From Apoderus coryli (taxonomy: Eukaryota; Arthropoda; Insecta; Coleoptera; Attelabidae), in assembly GCA_911728435.2 (NCBI GenBank), contig OU452211.1, forward strand, positions 3,720,001-3,784,000: a stretch of DNA of 64,000 bases, in the 5' to 3' direction. Position 1 is the stretch's first letter, and each line of letters starts with the position of its first letter. Position numbers and translations under genes: made by a program. The notes under the pieces are model-generated. The model was not told the DNA's origin. It saw only the letters and a program-made list of their open reading frames with translations, and ran no database searches. This document shows positions 1 through 10,159 of the stretch, in pieces.

Positions 1-1660
1 TAAAACTAATACATTTTGTATTGAAAATTATTAAACGTCAGATTGACAATCAAATTTTTGATATCTATAGTAAAAAATTATCTTATCGAATACTCCTCGG
101 GCCTTGATAAATACTCAAAATTTTGTAATAGAGAATCCTTCAAGCGAGTTGCTCAAGGATCAAGCAACACGCTTTCGGCCTTCTCTATGACAAAATTATC
201 TCGGTATTATCAAGACCCTAGGGGTATTACTACTGAAAAGTTAAAAGTGTGTGAGTTGTGGTTTTTTATACAATTTTAAACTAAGATTAGAAAAACTTTA
301 CCTACCTAAGTTTATAAGACTTTTCGTCTTAAAATCACTCAAGCAACTCAACTAACACCCTGTATATTCAAGACGACATTTTCGCGAAGGTTTTACGTAT
401 TCTCTAAGTAGGTACCTATATGCATAAAATTAACTATGACTTTTTGAAAGTCTAAAAATAATAATTATGAATAGTATATATTAGTGGATAAATTCGTATA
501 CATACAAATCAAAAAATAAATTATTGACAAAACAGAATGCAATGTAAACGTACTTACTTATTGTAATGTTACATTTAGCTAGACATGGTTAATTGAGCGA
601 TTATATTTTGGATCACGCCAAACGCATTTTGGCATCTCTATAATTTTTCGAAAATAGCTTAGTGGTATCTATTTTTGAAATAGCGGCGCCTCCAGATTTT
701 AACACATAAACCATAGTTATGTATATCGCACTCTACGAATTTAGGACCGTTCTTTCTCTCACTTTCTCTTATTGCACAAGAATTTATTTTTATTATTTGA
801 TGCAATTTATCCATGAGTGGTAGATCAAGCGCTATGAGTAAGACAACGAACGTAGGATAACTAAGAAAAAAACAAAACTCGATTTTATTATTCAACATGA
901 TGATGATTTTGATTATATTGCTCCGAAACGTTTCGAACGAAATTTAGTAGTGACTAATCCTGACACCCTCGTCAGATTGCTGTAAAATCATTTTACTAGT
1001 TCTTTTAGGAGCAAGTTACACAGGGCCATCGTAAAAACCTGCGAAATTCCTTTTAAAAATTATTAAGTATACCAATTTATAAAGTTTTCTTATGCGAAAA
1101 GATCCGTAATCATGAGTTAAAAAAAAAACAAAGGTGTATGATAGTTAAATATCTATAGTTATAACGGAAATTCCAATGAAATTATTTCAATCATTATAAG
1201 TACAACTAATTATCAATTCGTTAAACACAACGCAGATTGATGATTCATCATTATAGTTATTGCTAATAATATTTGTTGTTATTTCCAACGAGTGATTGAC
1301 TAGTTTTATATCATAATAAACAACTATTCTTAGATCGATACGTACTACCTACATCACTTAATATGAATGGAATATCATATTATTAGTATTTATTATATTC
1401 CAATACAACTACTTACTGATATATCTATTTTATGATTATTTTATTACAAATAATAATTATGATACCTATTGTTTATTCTAAAATGCATACTTGCGAACGA
1501 ATAAACCTGCGTTCATAACGTTTATTGACCGATATTAGTAAATACCACTCTCATCAGTTGGACTGATATGAAAATACAAAAAAAAAATCGGACATCTTGA
1601 ATATTTAACTTCCTATAAAATTTTCGAACTACAACGATATGCAAGCTTATAATTTTTAAT
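1..1660. other. AT-rich intergenic DNA, no gene recognised
   Basis: Only short open frames of low-complexity composition occur on either strand, with no recognisable domain. A short stretch near 28-52 (TTAAACGTCA followed by a TGACAA motif) resembles 63616-63640 near the other end of the window, so part of this tract may be old repeat. Confidence 0.5.
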
Positions 1661-1966
1661 AAGGTTTTCCAATAGGGAGGATATGATTTTGAAGCGACGT
1701 TGCGGCTATTTGTAATATGTCATGATCTGCTATTTGTTTGTCATTGTATTCAATAGTGTTTACAATTTCATCTCAGAGATATACGCAAGAACAACGTTTA
1801 CAAATTATTCAGTTTTATTATCAAAATAATCGTTCTCCAATTGCAACTTTTCGTGCGCTTTTGCCATTTTATGGTCGTAATAATCGTTCAAGTGTGCTCG
1901 CTATTCGTCGAATTGTTGAAAATTTTGAGCGTACATTTTCTTTACATAATGTTCGAGTGCCAATAA

Positions 1967-2933
1967 GGCCCGGTTGTACAATGAGCGTTCACCCGAAGTT
2001 CACCTTGATCTTCGGTTCAGCCGAGAAAATGAGTTGTAAGTACATTCTTGGTTTTGACGATGAACTCTCGGTGAACTTGAACGCCCGAATTTGGTCGTTC
2101 AAGCCGAGTTCAACGTTTTTTAACCTCACTCTTGAATGTTTTATTTATGTTAATATTTGTTTTTCCAAAATTAATTAGGTACCTACAAAAATGGATGTGT
2201 GGAAAGACATTACAGATCATGAAGATTTCTTAGAATTAGTAAATAATGTTGTTCATCATCCACATATAGAAATAGGCCAAATCATTTCAACGTTTGGAAT
2301 GATCGAGAATTTAAAGCCCCGGTTTCGTCTAGAAAAACGAGTGGTAATATTTATTGTGGATTTGATATCTGAAAGAATATCATCTTCTACAGACAGATAC
2401 ATTAAACACATCACTCTCTGACTTTAAAGCAAGGTGGGAGGACAGTATATCGCCGCCTTTTTCTCTGAATTAGGTTGTTCGATAACGTAGAGTTCCGGTT
2501 CACCCCATGGACAGGGGTACCTATGGACTTAGTTGCTGTGACTTTTGGAGTCACCCTCTACAAATTCTAGATCACTAAATTGATTAAAATAATTTCCTCT
2601 TAGCAGATAAATCAGTTGCTCTTCTCTTACATTCGTTTCCATAATTATATATTATAAATTTGTTTATATAATCTACCGATTTAATATTATAAAACTACGA
2701 AAACACAAATTTAAAAAAAAACTGAAAACAACATAAATATGTCTAAAAAATATCTATTTTATAGGTTAGATTGTTATCTTTTTTCTCCTCATTTTATAGA
2801 CTAGTTAAATGCTGGTTCAAGTAAACTTGTATTGGTACAACGCTCGAGACACTGAACTGAGTTCATGAGTGAACTCAAAGTGACCTGCAGTTCACGGGAA
2901 CTACTGGTAAACCATCATTTGTACAACCGGGCC
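1967..2933 (+). mobile_element. PIF/Harbinger-like element nested in mariner
   Basis: Terminal inverted repeats begin GGCCCGGTTGTACAA at 1967 and end with the exact complement at 2933; homology continues imperfectly for about ten more bases. The element is flanked by TAA at 1964-1966 and TAA at 2934-2936, the 3-bp TTA/TAA target duplication typical of PIF/Harbinger. It interrupts the transposase frame of the surrounding mariner. At 967 bp it is too short for a complete autonomous element, and only part of a HARBI1-like frame is visible inside. Subterminal GTTCAC motifs recur near both ends. Confidence 0.88.
2191..2421 (+). pseudogene. HARBI1-like transposase fragment
   Basis: A 76-residue open frame starting at ATG 2191. 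Its middle part (FRLEKRVVIFIVDLISERI then SSSTDR) has the pattern of the N-terminal region of Harbinger/HARBI1 transposases, where FRL, a hydrophobic helix and TDR precede the nuclease domain. No catalytic DDE region follows in the element. It lies wholly within the TAA-flanked insertion. I read it as the remnant of the element's own transposase, non-functional. Confidence 0.55.
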
Positions 2934-3877
2934 TAAGACAAAGAACCGCCCGAAGCAAATATTGCTGCTGTTCAGGCAAGTGTTGCTGAAGACCGCAATT
3001 TGTCGATTCCAAGACGTTCTCAACAATTGGGACTGTCTCAAAGCACAACCTGGCGGATTTTTGAGATTTGGGTTTGCATCCGTATAAAATTGTTCTCACT
3101 CAAAAACTGAAGTCATTGGACCACCGTAAACGTCATGAATTTGCTGATTTTGCCTTGGAACAACTTGAAAACGATAACGATTTTTTTAAGAAAATCATCT
3201 TCTCCGATGAGGCACACTTTCATCTGAGTGGTGCGGTAAATAAACAAAACTGTCGAGTCTGGTGCGAAGAAAATCCACAAATTATTCATGAAAAACCATT
3301 ACATTCACCTAAATTGATAGTTTGGTGTGGTTTTTGGTCTGGTGGAATCATCGGTCCGTACTTCTTTCGAAAAGAGCGGTATAGATCGATGATAACCAGC
3401 TTTTTATGGCCGATTTTGGAAGAAGTTGATCTTGACAACATTTGGTTCCAGCAAGACGGGCCTATATGCCACACAGCAAATGCAACAATTGAATTATTGC
3501 GAGAAAAGTTTGGAGATTCAATTATTTCAAAAAATTGTGATATTGAATGGCCTCCAAGAAGTTGTGATTTACCACCATTAGACTATTTTTTGTGGGGTTA
3601 TTTGAAGGCATTGGTCTTTCGAAATAAACCAGACTCTCTTCAAGCTTTACAAGTCAATATTGAACGTGCCATTCATGACATACGACTTGATTTAGTGGAG
3701 AAAGTGCTCGAAAATTGGGTTCATCGAATTCGTTCCTGCAGAAGAAGTCGTGGAGGCCATTTGAATGACGTTTTATTTAGAACTTAATTGTATCGATTCA
3801 GACATTCAATAAAAAACTTTGAATTTCCTTGACAATAAGTGTGTTTTTTTAAAAGAAATCATATCACCCCTTATAGG

Positions 3878-5389
3878 TAATATAATCAAAAATATATGAC
3901 CTGCGTAACGAAACAGAATTTTAATAATAATAATTATTATTATTGTATCATTTTCATTATTTCCAATAAACTAACGTAACAAACTAACTACTTTATCAAA
4001 AATTAAAAAAAAAATATTTCCAGAGCTGGGATTCGAACCCATATAACCTTCCAGCAGATAAAAAATGCTTTAAAATGATGTATCACTCGACCCCTACTGC
4101 TATATGAAAATTTAGCGGTTGTGTCTACCCCTATCACAGGCCTTAAGCGATTTTAACCAAAAACTAATGGACTCCCCCGAACAGCAAGATTCAGAATAAG
4201 AGAAAACACCCAAAGAAAAAAATCTGTTGACACCGGAACCTTCATATTCATTATTCAGGTTAATTAATTGATAGCCATGTAGTTTGTAAAGATCGAGACA
4301 AGTTACGAGCCCCCACCGTTAACAAATTTGTCTAGATCGGTAAACGCTATCAATACTACAACCCCTATCAAATGCCTTTTCACAATCAGTATAAATAAAT
4401 TACCCCAAGTCTTTCTTGACTTCTATTGCTTTAGACTTTTCCGAAAATGAACATAACAAATTACCAGTTAAGTATGTCAAAAAACAACATTTTTGACCTA
4501 TCCCTGTATAATATCGCATTGTCCAAAAAAAACTACAAAACGGTAAAACATCATGAAAATCAGATGAACAACAAAAATGTTATAAAACCTCAAACTTAAC
4601 CAAAATTTTAGGGTGATTCTGTAATCGGCACGTAGAATTTTCTATATTTAGCATTTTTACAACTGCTTATTTATGAATTTGTGGTAGGATTTAAAAATTA
4701 CTTAGAATCTTACGTATAAAAATAATGGCAAGCATTTTTATTGATCACTTATTCGCTAATTCTATGTCATTATTTCGATTTATTAGATGTTTTAAGAAAA
4801 TTCGATTGTAAATTTCTCATATGTATAAACATAGATATACACGGTGTCCGTAAAGTAACGCAATAACAGCTGTCAGCTTATATCTGACGACTTCAATCCA
4901 GTCCAGCATTAATGACCTTGGCTGGGATCATGGTTTGGTGTGCATTATGGCCAATTGCACCAATTTCTTCCTGTGTTAACTCGGCTGGTATTGTCAGTTT
5001 CACAATAATTCGTTGACTCCCTTAAGTGCAATTATTGTGATTCATTAAAAAGGTAAACGTGTACGGCTTTTAATAATATTCAATAAACCTTACAAAAATA
5101 TTGATAATTAAACAATAATATCCTATAATATTAATTAAATTAAAAAGACTCGTACCCTGAAATTGAGAAGACCTCCCATTATGAATTACTCTTTGACGTC
5201 TGGATGTCAAGTACGCATATATTGTCTCCATTATCATAGAGGCCTTTTCACTTGATATTTTTAACACATACCTAACCGAATATGAGGAGACCCAGTTGGA
5301 CTGAGTTGAAGTCACCGTAAGATACAAACTGACATCTACTGTTGAATCAGTTTTACGACTAACGGTAATATTTAAATATTATTGCACTT
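3878..5389. other. intergenic DNA with repeat traces
   Basis: No gene was recognised. It holds a tRNA-like block (described separately), a 10-bp inverted repeat (CACAATAATT at 5001-5010 with its complement at 5030-5039), and an element-end-like motif near 4845 (GGTGTCCGTAAAG) such as begins many Tc1/mariner derivatives. The open frame at 5070-5327 on the minus strand has no recognisable domain. Confidence 0.45.
4022..4100 (-). repeat. tRNA-like block, possible SINE head
   Basis: On the minus strand there is a perfect RNA polymerase III B-box (GGTTCGAATCC) inside a TGGG/CCCA stem, preceded about 50 bases upstream by an A-box-like GGGTCGAGTGATAC. Beyond the B-box a run of T is present. An anticodon-like arm can be drawn with a T-rich loop, but no matching 7-bp acceptor stem is present, so this does not look like a working tRNA gene. 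A tRNA-derived SINE or a decayed tRNA are the two readings. Confidence 0.4.
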
Positions 5390-6830
5390 AATAATAATAA
5401 GTTTATTTGCAGTTCAAAATAAGATACATATTCAATATATTATAAGTAAATATTTATAGACAAAAAAAAAAAAAAGAACCACAAAATGAGCTGAATGGCA
5501 GTAAAAACTGATATAGAAATTCGGCCCCCAAAATTGAACAAAAAAGGCTGAACAATTACTCTAATTAACGCAATAACAACATAAAATATGTACAAATTCA
5601 AAAAAATATTAGAATCGTCATTTTAAATATTGGGAAATTGGGGATCAGTTCAAAGTGGATTCAATAAATAAGTGTTCACAAATTTTATCTGAAAAGAGAA
5701 TGATCACTCAAAAATGGCAGTTCTGTGGCTTGGGGGAGAAAGAAGATTTCTGGACCTAATGTTTATGTTATGTACATCCGGTCGGAACTTAATTTTATTA
5801 TTCAGATATGGGGGTTGTCTAGTCATAAGAATTGTATGAAATAAAACCGCTGAATGTAACTGCCTCTGGTCGTTTATGGAGAGCCACTTGGTACTTAATA
5901 GTTTATGGCTTACAGGTTCGTACTTCCTAATCCCAAAAATGTTAGATACGATTTTTATCAATATTTAGCAAACAGCGACCACAAACAACATCACGAAAAT
6001 TAAAATTACTCAAAACCAGAGTGTCAGTGAGTCTAGCTTTATGTTCAACAGATAAAACGTGTCTATGTGGATAAAGCATCTTCAATGAGGCATATGACTT
6101 TGAAATGCATTTAGAGATGTGATCATTGAAGCGTAATTCGGAATCCAACACTAGTCCCAAACTTCTGACCTTGTCTGTAATTTGCAGTGACACATCATTG
6201 AGGTTAATTTGCATACAATTTTTAACATGTTGTTTGTTTTTACCAAAAAACAAGACTTGTGTTTTTCAGCATTTATTGTTAATTGATGCTTATCAGACCA
6301 CAGGGCTAGGGAATCCAAATCGTAATTTATTTTCTGGTTGGCTTTGACAGCATCCCTAACTTGAAATGATCTTTCAGTTGACTATCATCAACATACATGT
6401 AACTTTCACAATATGCAAGACTTGATGGAAGAGTTATGGTATACAAGGAGAATAATAAAGGGCCCAAAATAGAGCCTTGAGGAACTCCAGAATAAATTTT
6501 ACCTGATCTAGAAATACCTCTGCTAGTCTGCACATATTGACAACGGCAATTTAAATAGCTGTCAAGCATTTGTACTGCTTTTGACGAAAATCCACTATAT
6601 TTCAAAATCGCTAGTAGAATTTTATGATTGATGTTGTCAAAGGCCTTGGTGTAGTCAATTAAAATTAAGGAAGTTATTTTACCGTTATCAAGATCATGCA
6701 AAATATCATCAGTTAGATCCAACAATGCAGTTATACAGCTAACATTTTGTATTCATCTACGTGGGACTTGATTTGAACTCTCAAAACCCTTTCAAGAATT
6801 TTGAACGAGTCTACGAAAAATTTAATAATA
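5390..6830 (-). mobile_element. 5'-truncated non-LTR retrotransposon
   Basis: On the minus strand, reverse-transcriptase motifs occur in order. First comes DYTKAFDNINHKIL, then GVPQGSILGPLLF and YVDDSQL (the catalytic YxDD) within 6327-6725. A following thumb-like part at 5942-6253 contains SLGLVLDSELRFNDHI, and a C-terminal piece lies at 5704-5961. The pieces are in different frames and the RT start is missing; FKILERVL at about 6800 belongs to an earlier RT block with a gap after it. The 3' end on this strand reads AATAAACTTATTATTATTAA at about 5410-5390, a short TTA-repeat tail like the one at 55392. The clade is Jockey/CR1-like at best. Confidence 0.82.
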
Positions 6831-7890
6831 ACCAATATTGTAAAATACGCACGAATAAAATTTAGATACCATGTGACAATTTTCGATCACACCTAAATAG
6901 AGATACCTAGATTCATAGCTGGTGTTCTCCGTATCTACCTATATAAGCAAAACCATTTTATTATTTAAGCATTTATAGCAAAATGGCATAGCACAACATT
7001 CTTTGCCGGTTTATTTTTAGATCTGCCAAAGAACTATGAACTGAAGTGTGTATAGCTAGGTAGTTAAGTACCTATATATAATATAGCTATTGCGACCTTC
7101 TCAACATACCGGTTTATCAATGTACCTACTACTTATGGTATTCGCAATTTCTTCACTTATTCATACTAAGTACTTTGTCTAGGTATGCAGAGGTGCTTCA
7201 GTAAGTATTCCTTACCTTATAATTCATTAAGTAATAATTGTTCCTGCTAAGTTCTCTTAAAAGCCAATAACCTGTGCAAGTACTTATAGATAAATAAGTA
7301 TTTGAAAATTATGTTGCATAAGTACCTACATCTAACAGATTAGATGCTAACCATCGATTATTTTTAGAAGAGGCTCAACATCAAAAGGTTTCGGCAGTGC
7401 TAAAACCTTAAACTTTGTACCAGCTTAGCTAATAATTAATTTTCATTCTTCAACAAATATGGTAACGGCTAAACGATCATCGATCGATTCATGGTTAGAG
7501 GCCGCATTGAGCGTTCATAATTCTTTTTATTTATGTACCTACTCCACTATTAGGTACTAATAATTACATACAAGGTCAAATCATGGATCCTCATAAACAA
7601 TAGAAAAAAAAACAATAAAATTATTACATGATAATCGTAAATTGCATAGAGCCATAATTATAAAAGTCGTAAGTATATCACAGTTGACCACTAAGATATC
7701 ATTGTACTTTTTCATCATATGATTGATAGGTATCTTGTTTAATAAAATAACTCTCCACTAGTGAGTCGTTGTACATTTAGTATTCAAATGGTACTTCAGT
7801 AGTGAGCGTTTTTTTAGAGGCGGACAAAATACAAAAAAATGTAACTACCCCTGAACTTTGTTTTATTAAAAGATAACTACATGTTTGGGG
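6831..7890. other. AT-rich intergenic DNA
   Basis: Nothing recognisable on either strand; no open frame with domain-like content. Confidence 0.5.
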
Positions 7891-7892
7891 AT

Positions 7893-8000
7893 CTAATTTT
7901 CACACAATCTTCGCAGTGAATCAGGCTGTATTTCGGCAATAAGCCTGCGAATGTTGGGCTTCCAAATGCTCAATAATTGTTTCTGGTTCATCAGCGGTAA
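7893..8000 (-). pseudogene. mariner-type transposase C-terminal scrap
   Basis: The minus-strand frame reads IWKPNIRRLIAEIQPDSLRR followed by LCEN and a stop. This matches the helix near the C-terminus of mariner-like transposases in this window (compare IRRVIADIRPQMLEKVIENW at about 32850). No catalytic motif is present. It is a short isolated remnant. Confidence 0.4.
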
Positions 8001-10030
8001 CGGTAGAGAAAAGTTGTACAATTTCAACACCTTTTCAATGGTATTTGACAAATCAAATCCCACTATTTTTGTTTCCATTACGTGGGGCCGTTATAATCCC
8101 CAAAAAGGTAACAATTTAAATCAATTTATATTTATAAAATGGACAGCAAGCAGTTCACTTTTAGAAAAGAACGAGGAATAATCGTTGTAGCAGGAAATGG
8201 CAGTTAAGAAATCCTCCAATCAAAAAATGAAAAGAAATCAGCAACATATCATATCAAATATCCCCAAATAGTACCTAAAACTAGTACTGTGTATGGAACT
8301 GTTACTTATACTTTGAAAATCAAAACTAAATCACATAAAAAATCGATATCCCGCGATACCGAAATAATTTTTGAAAACCCGATGACGTCGGGTATTTTAT
8401 TACATAAGAAATCTGGGTCGCAACATTGCATAAATAAGTGATTTTGAAAAATAAGAACAGTAAAATAACCGCATACTGAATGTCCCGAATTTTCATCACA
8501 ACCTTTAAAGTCACTAGAATTGAACCTACGATTGGAACTTTGTAAAAAGGAACAGGAGTCAAAACAAGGTTTAGTGAAACATCTGATTTTCGAAGCAGCT
8601 GGAAGTAAACTACCTAATACTGATAACTACCGTACCGATGTTAATGAAATTAAAATATCCACTAAAATTCCACTAGTCAAAATATTCTTAAATTAAATTA
8701 TCCAAAAGAAACAAGTTTAAGCCCGCTAACAATAAGGTAAGAATAATTATACAATTATTGACACAATAGGTCCATAATGTATACATCTTTGTAGGTATTT
8801 ATCAGCAATAAAAACAATACCGTTTTGTATACATTCGTACACGGCAAGTTCCTCGGAAAATCACCAAGAAAATCGTCATAAAATATGATCAGTCGATGAC
8901 AGAGGAACCCTATTTAATCCCAGGACACTGTGTGGTAGCGAATAAATCAAGGAAACAACGAGTCACATTCGGAAATCAGAATGGAACACCTTAAAACAGC
9001 ATTAATTAGCAATCAATCAATTGCAGTGATTACATGGTTTGAACAGGATAGCATGGATCTAGCCCGCATTATAGTAAACAAAGCAACCTTGACATGATGG
9101 TACGACGCAACCGATGTAACGAGGACTAGGAAGGTAAATATAGAACTTGTTATATAGAAACTTAAACAGAAATCAAATTAACGATGTTTAATTACCATTT
9201 TCAGGCTAATACTGCAATGTGGTGAAGATTGCGAAATAGTTAAAATGATACTCAACCTACAGAAGTAATTAATAACCAATCGGTCAAAAGAAATGTTTAT
9301 TTATTGACACTTCCTGAAAAATAGATAATATAAATGCATTAAGATGTTTTGGTACATCTTACCAAAACATCTTGAGAATAAAAATAAAATCTTAAACATT
9401 TGTTGCTTTAATTTTTTAATAAGTTTTCCAGATTACGTTTTAGATTCTAAGGTAAACGTAACAAACCCTCGATGTCAGGCGCCAACTTTTATTTAGCATA
9501 AAATGCCTATGGATCTCATACTCTATTAAACCCAAAACTGTTCATACAACCCTCGTATTAATAATACTTTAGTAGTAAGTACTTAAATACTAAAATTGCA
9601 ACGTAAATTAAATCTATGCCAATTAACGTGTTGCAGTACCTACCTACTTCAATAAGTTAATTAAGTAAGGATATTGCATCTGATTGAAGAAATAATAATA
9701 TGTAGTTAAATAACGGTGTACTCTTGGGACACTGGGTATCATTATATATAGCTTATCTATACGTAGTTATGTATTCAATGGACTTTTTGGCCATGACACT
9801 GGATAACAGTCGTCTGGCCTGTAAAGAGTCTGAGTAGGCGCCGGGTGTTAAGAATCGATCCCTCTGACGTCACAGCATGCGGATTTACCCGATTTTTCGC
9901 CAAAATGGTTGCCGGCAAAATTGCCAACTTGTTTCCATTTTTTTAGGTTATGAGTTAAGTAACTCAAACTCCTACCTACTACCTATTCGAAATATTTATA
10001 TAAAATAGGGACTCGTAAGTCACGACTTAC
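8001..10030. other. non-coding DNA, probably NRBP intron 1
   Basis: No coding exon was found. Because the NRBP-like exon at 10031-10159 (minus) ends in a splice donor, this tract is inferred to lie in its first intron. It contains a perfect stem-loop at 9341-9373 and a somewhat GC-richer patch at 9780-9920 with one TGACGTCA (9865-9872). Confidence 0.4.
9341..9373. repeat. perfect 14-bp inverted repeat
   Basis: AAGATGTTTTGGTA at 9341-9354 is followed by a 5-base loop and its exact complement at 9360-9373. An AATAAA-like run follows at about 9377. Function unknown; it could be a MITE core or a structured transcript end. Confidence 0.6.
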
Positions 10031-10159
10031 CTCTTCACGACGTTTCAACCATCTGCCGCAGGGACTCTCTTCGAGAATTTCACTTTCATCTTCTGAATCT
10101 TCACCGCTCTCCCTTGGCGATTTGTGTTCAATATCGTTATTCATATGATTGCCCGACAT
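10031..10159 (-). CDS. NRBP1: NRBP/Madm-like pseudokinase, first coding exon
   Basis: This is the first coding exon of nuclear receptor-binding protein (NRBP1; Madm in Drosophila), a kinase-like adaptor lacking normal catalytic activity and tied to ER-Golgi trafficking and growth control in known homologues. ATG lies at 10159-10157, and 43 codons run to 10031, where a GTAAGT donor begins (phase 0). The peptide contains SEDESEILEESPCGRW and then LKRREE, the conserved segment just N-terminal of the pseudokinase domain. The serine-rich, acidic N-terminus fits the family. Downstream exons should lie at lower coordinates; none was found in 1-10030, so intron 1 may exceed 10 kb. The gene is divergent from IQUB, about 2.2 kb away. 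Recognition is strong although only one exon is seen. Confidence 0.88.

Larger units (their letters stand above)
1738..3787 (+). pseudogene. mariner-like transposase, DD41D spacing, interrupted
   Basis: DDE/D transposase of the IS630-Tc1-mariner superfamily. The N-terminal helix-turn-helix part (frame RYTQEQRLQIIQFYYQNN) runs to 1966, where a Harbinger element interrupts it. Coding resumes at about 2937 (IPRRSQQLGLSQSTTWRI), then a frameshift near 3060-3070 leads into the catalytic part from 3068 to 3787. Catalytic motifs seen are FSDEAHFHLSG, WFQQDG and a final SCDLPPLDYFLWG. Between the second D and the D of PLDYF there are 41 residues, which I read as DD41D. The alternative D in SCDL would give 36. 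Related decayed copies lie at 32700-33690 and perhaps 17400-17640. The nearest usable start looks non-ATG, consistent with decay. Confidence 0.85.
1669..3877 (+). mobile_element. Tc1/mariner-like element with a nested insertion
   Basis: The left end near 1669 (CCAATAGGGAGGATATGATT) is repeated in inverted form at the right end near 3877 as CCTATAAGGGGTGATATGAT, an imperfect terminal inverted repeat of about 22 bp. Between them is a transposase frame on the plus strand. Without the 967-bp nested Harbinger element and its duplicated TAA, the element would be about 1.24 kb, a usual mariner size. The exact outer boundary and the TA target duplication are not clear on the left side. The transposase is broken, so this is a dead copy. 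Confidence 0.75.

Noticed and set aside
43..279. Open frame at the left edge
   Set aside because: Low-complexity composition, no domain and no usable ATG context; probably chance in AT-rich DNA.
1738..1760. Apparent Met start of the first mariner frame
   Set aside because: The codon there is TTG, and no in-frame ATG precedes the conserved region; the start of this dead copy cannot be set.
8326..8562. Minus-strand frame with hydrophobic stretch
   Set aside because: Hydrophobicity comes from T-rich sequence; no neighbours, splice structure or family resemblance.
9865..9872. TGACGTCA as a CRE enhancer site
   Set aside because: A single 8-bp match inside a presumed intron has no supporting context.
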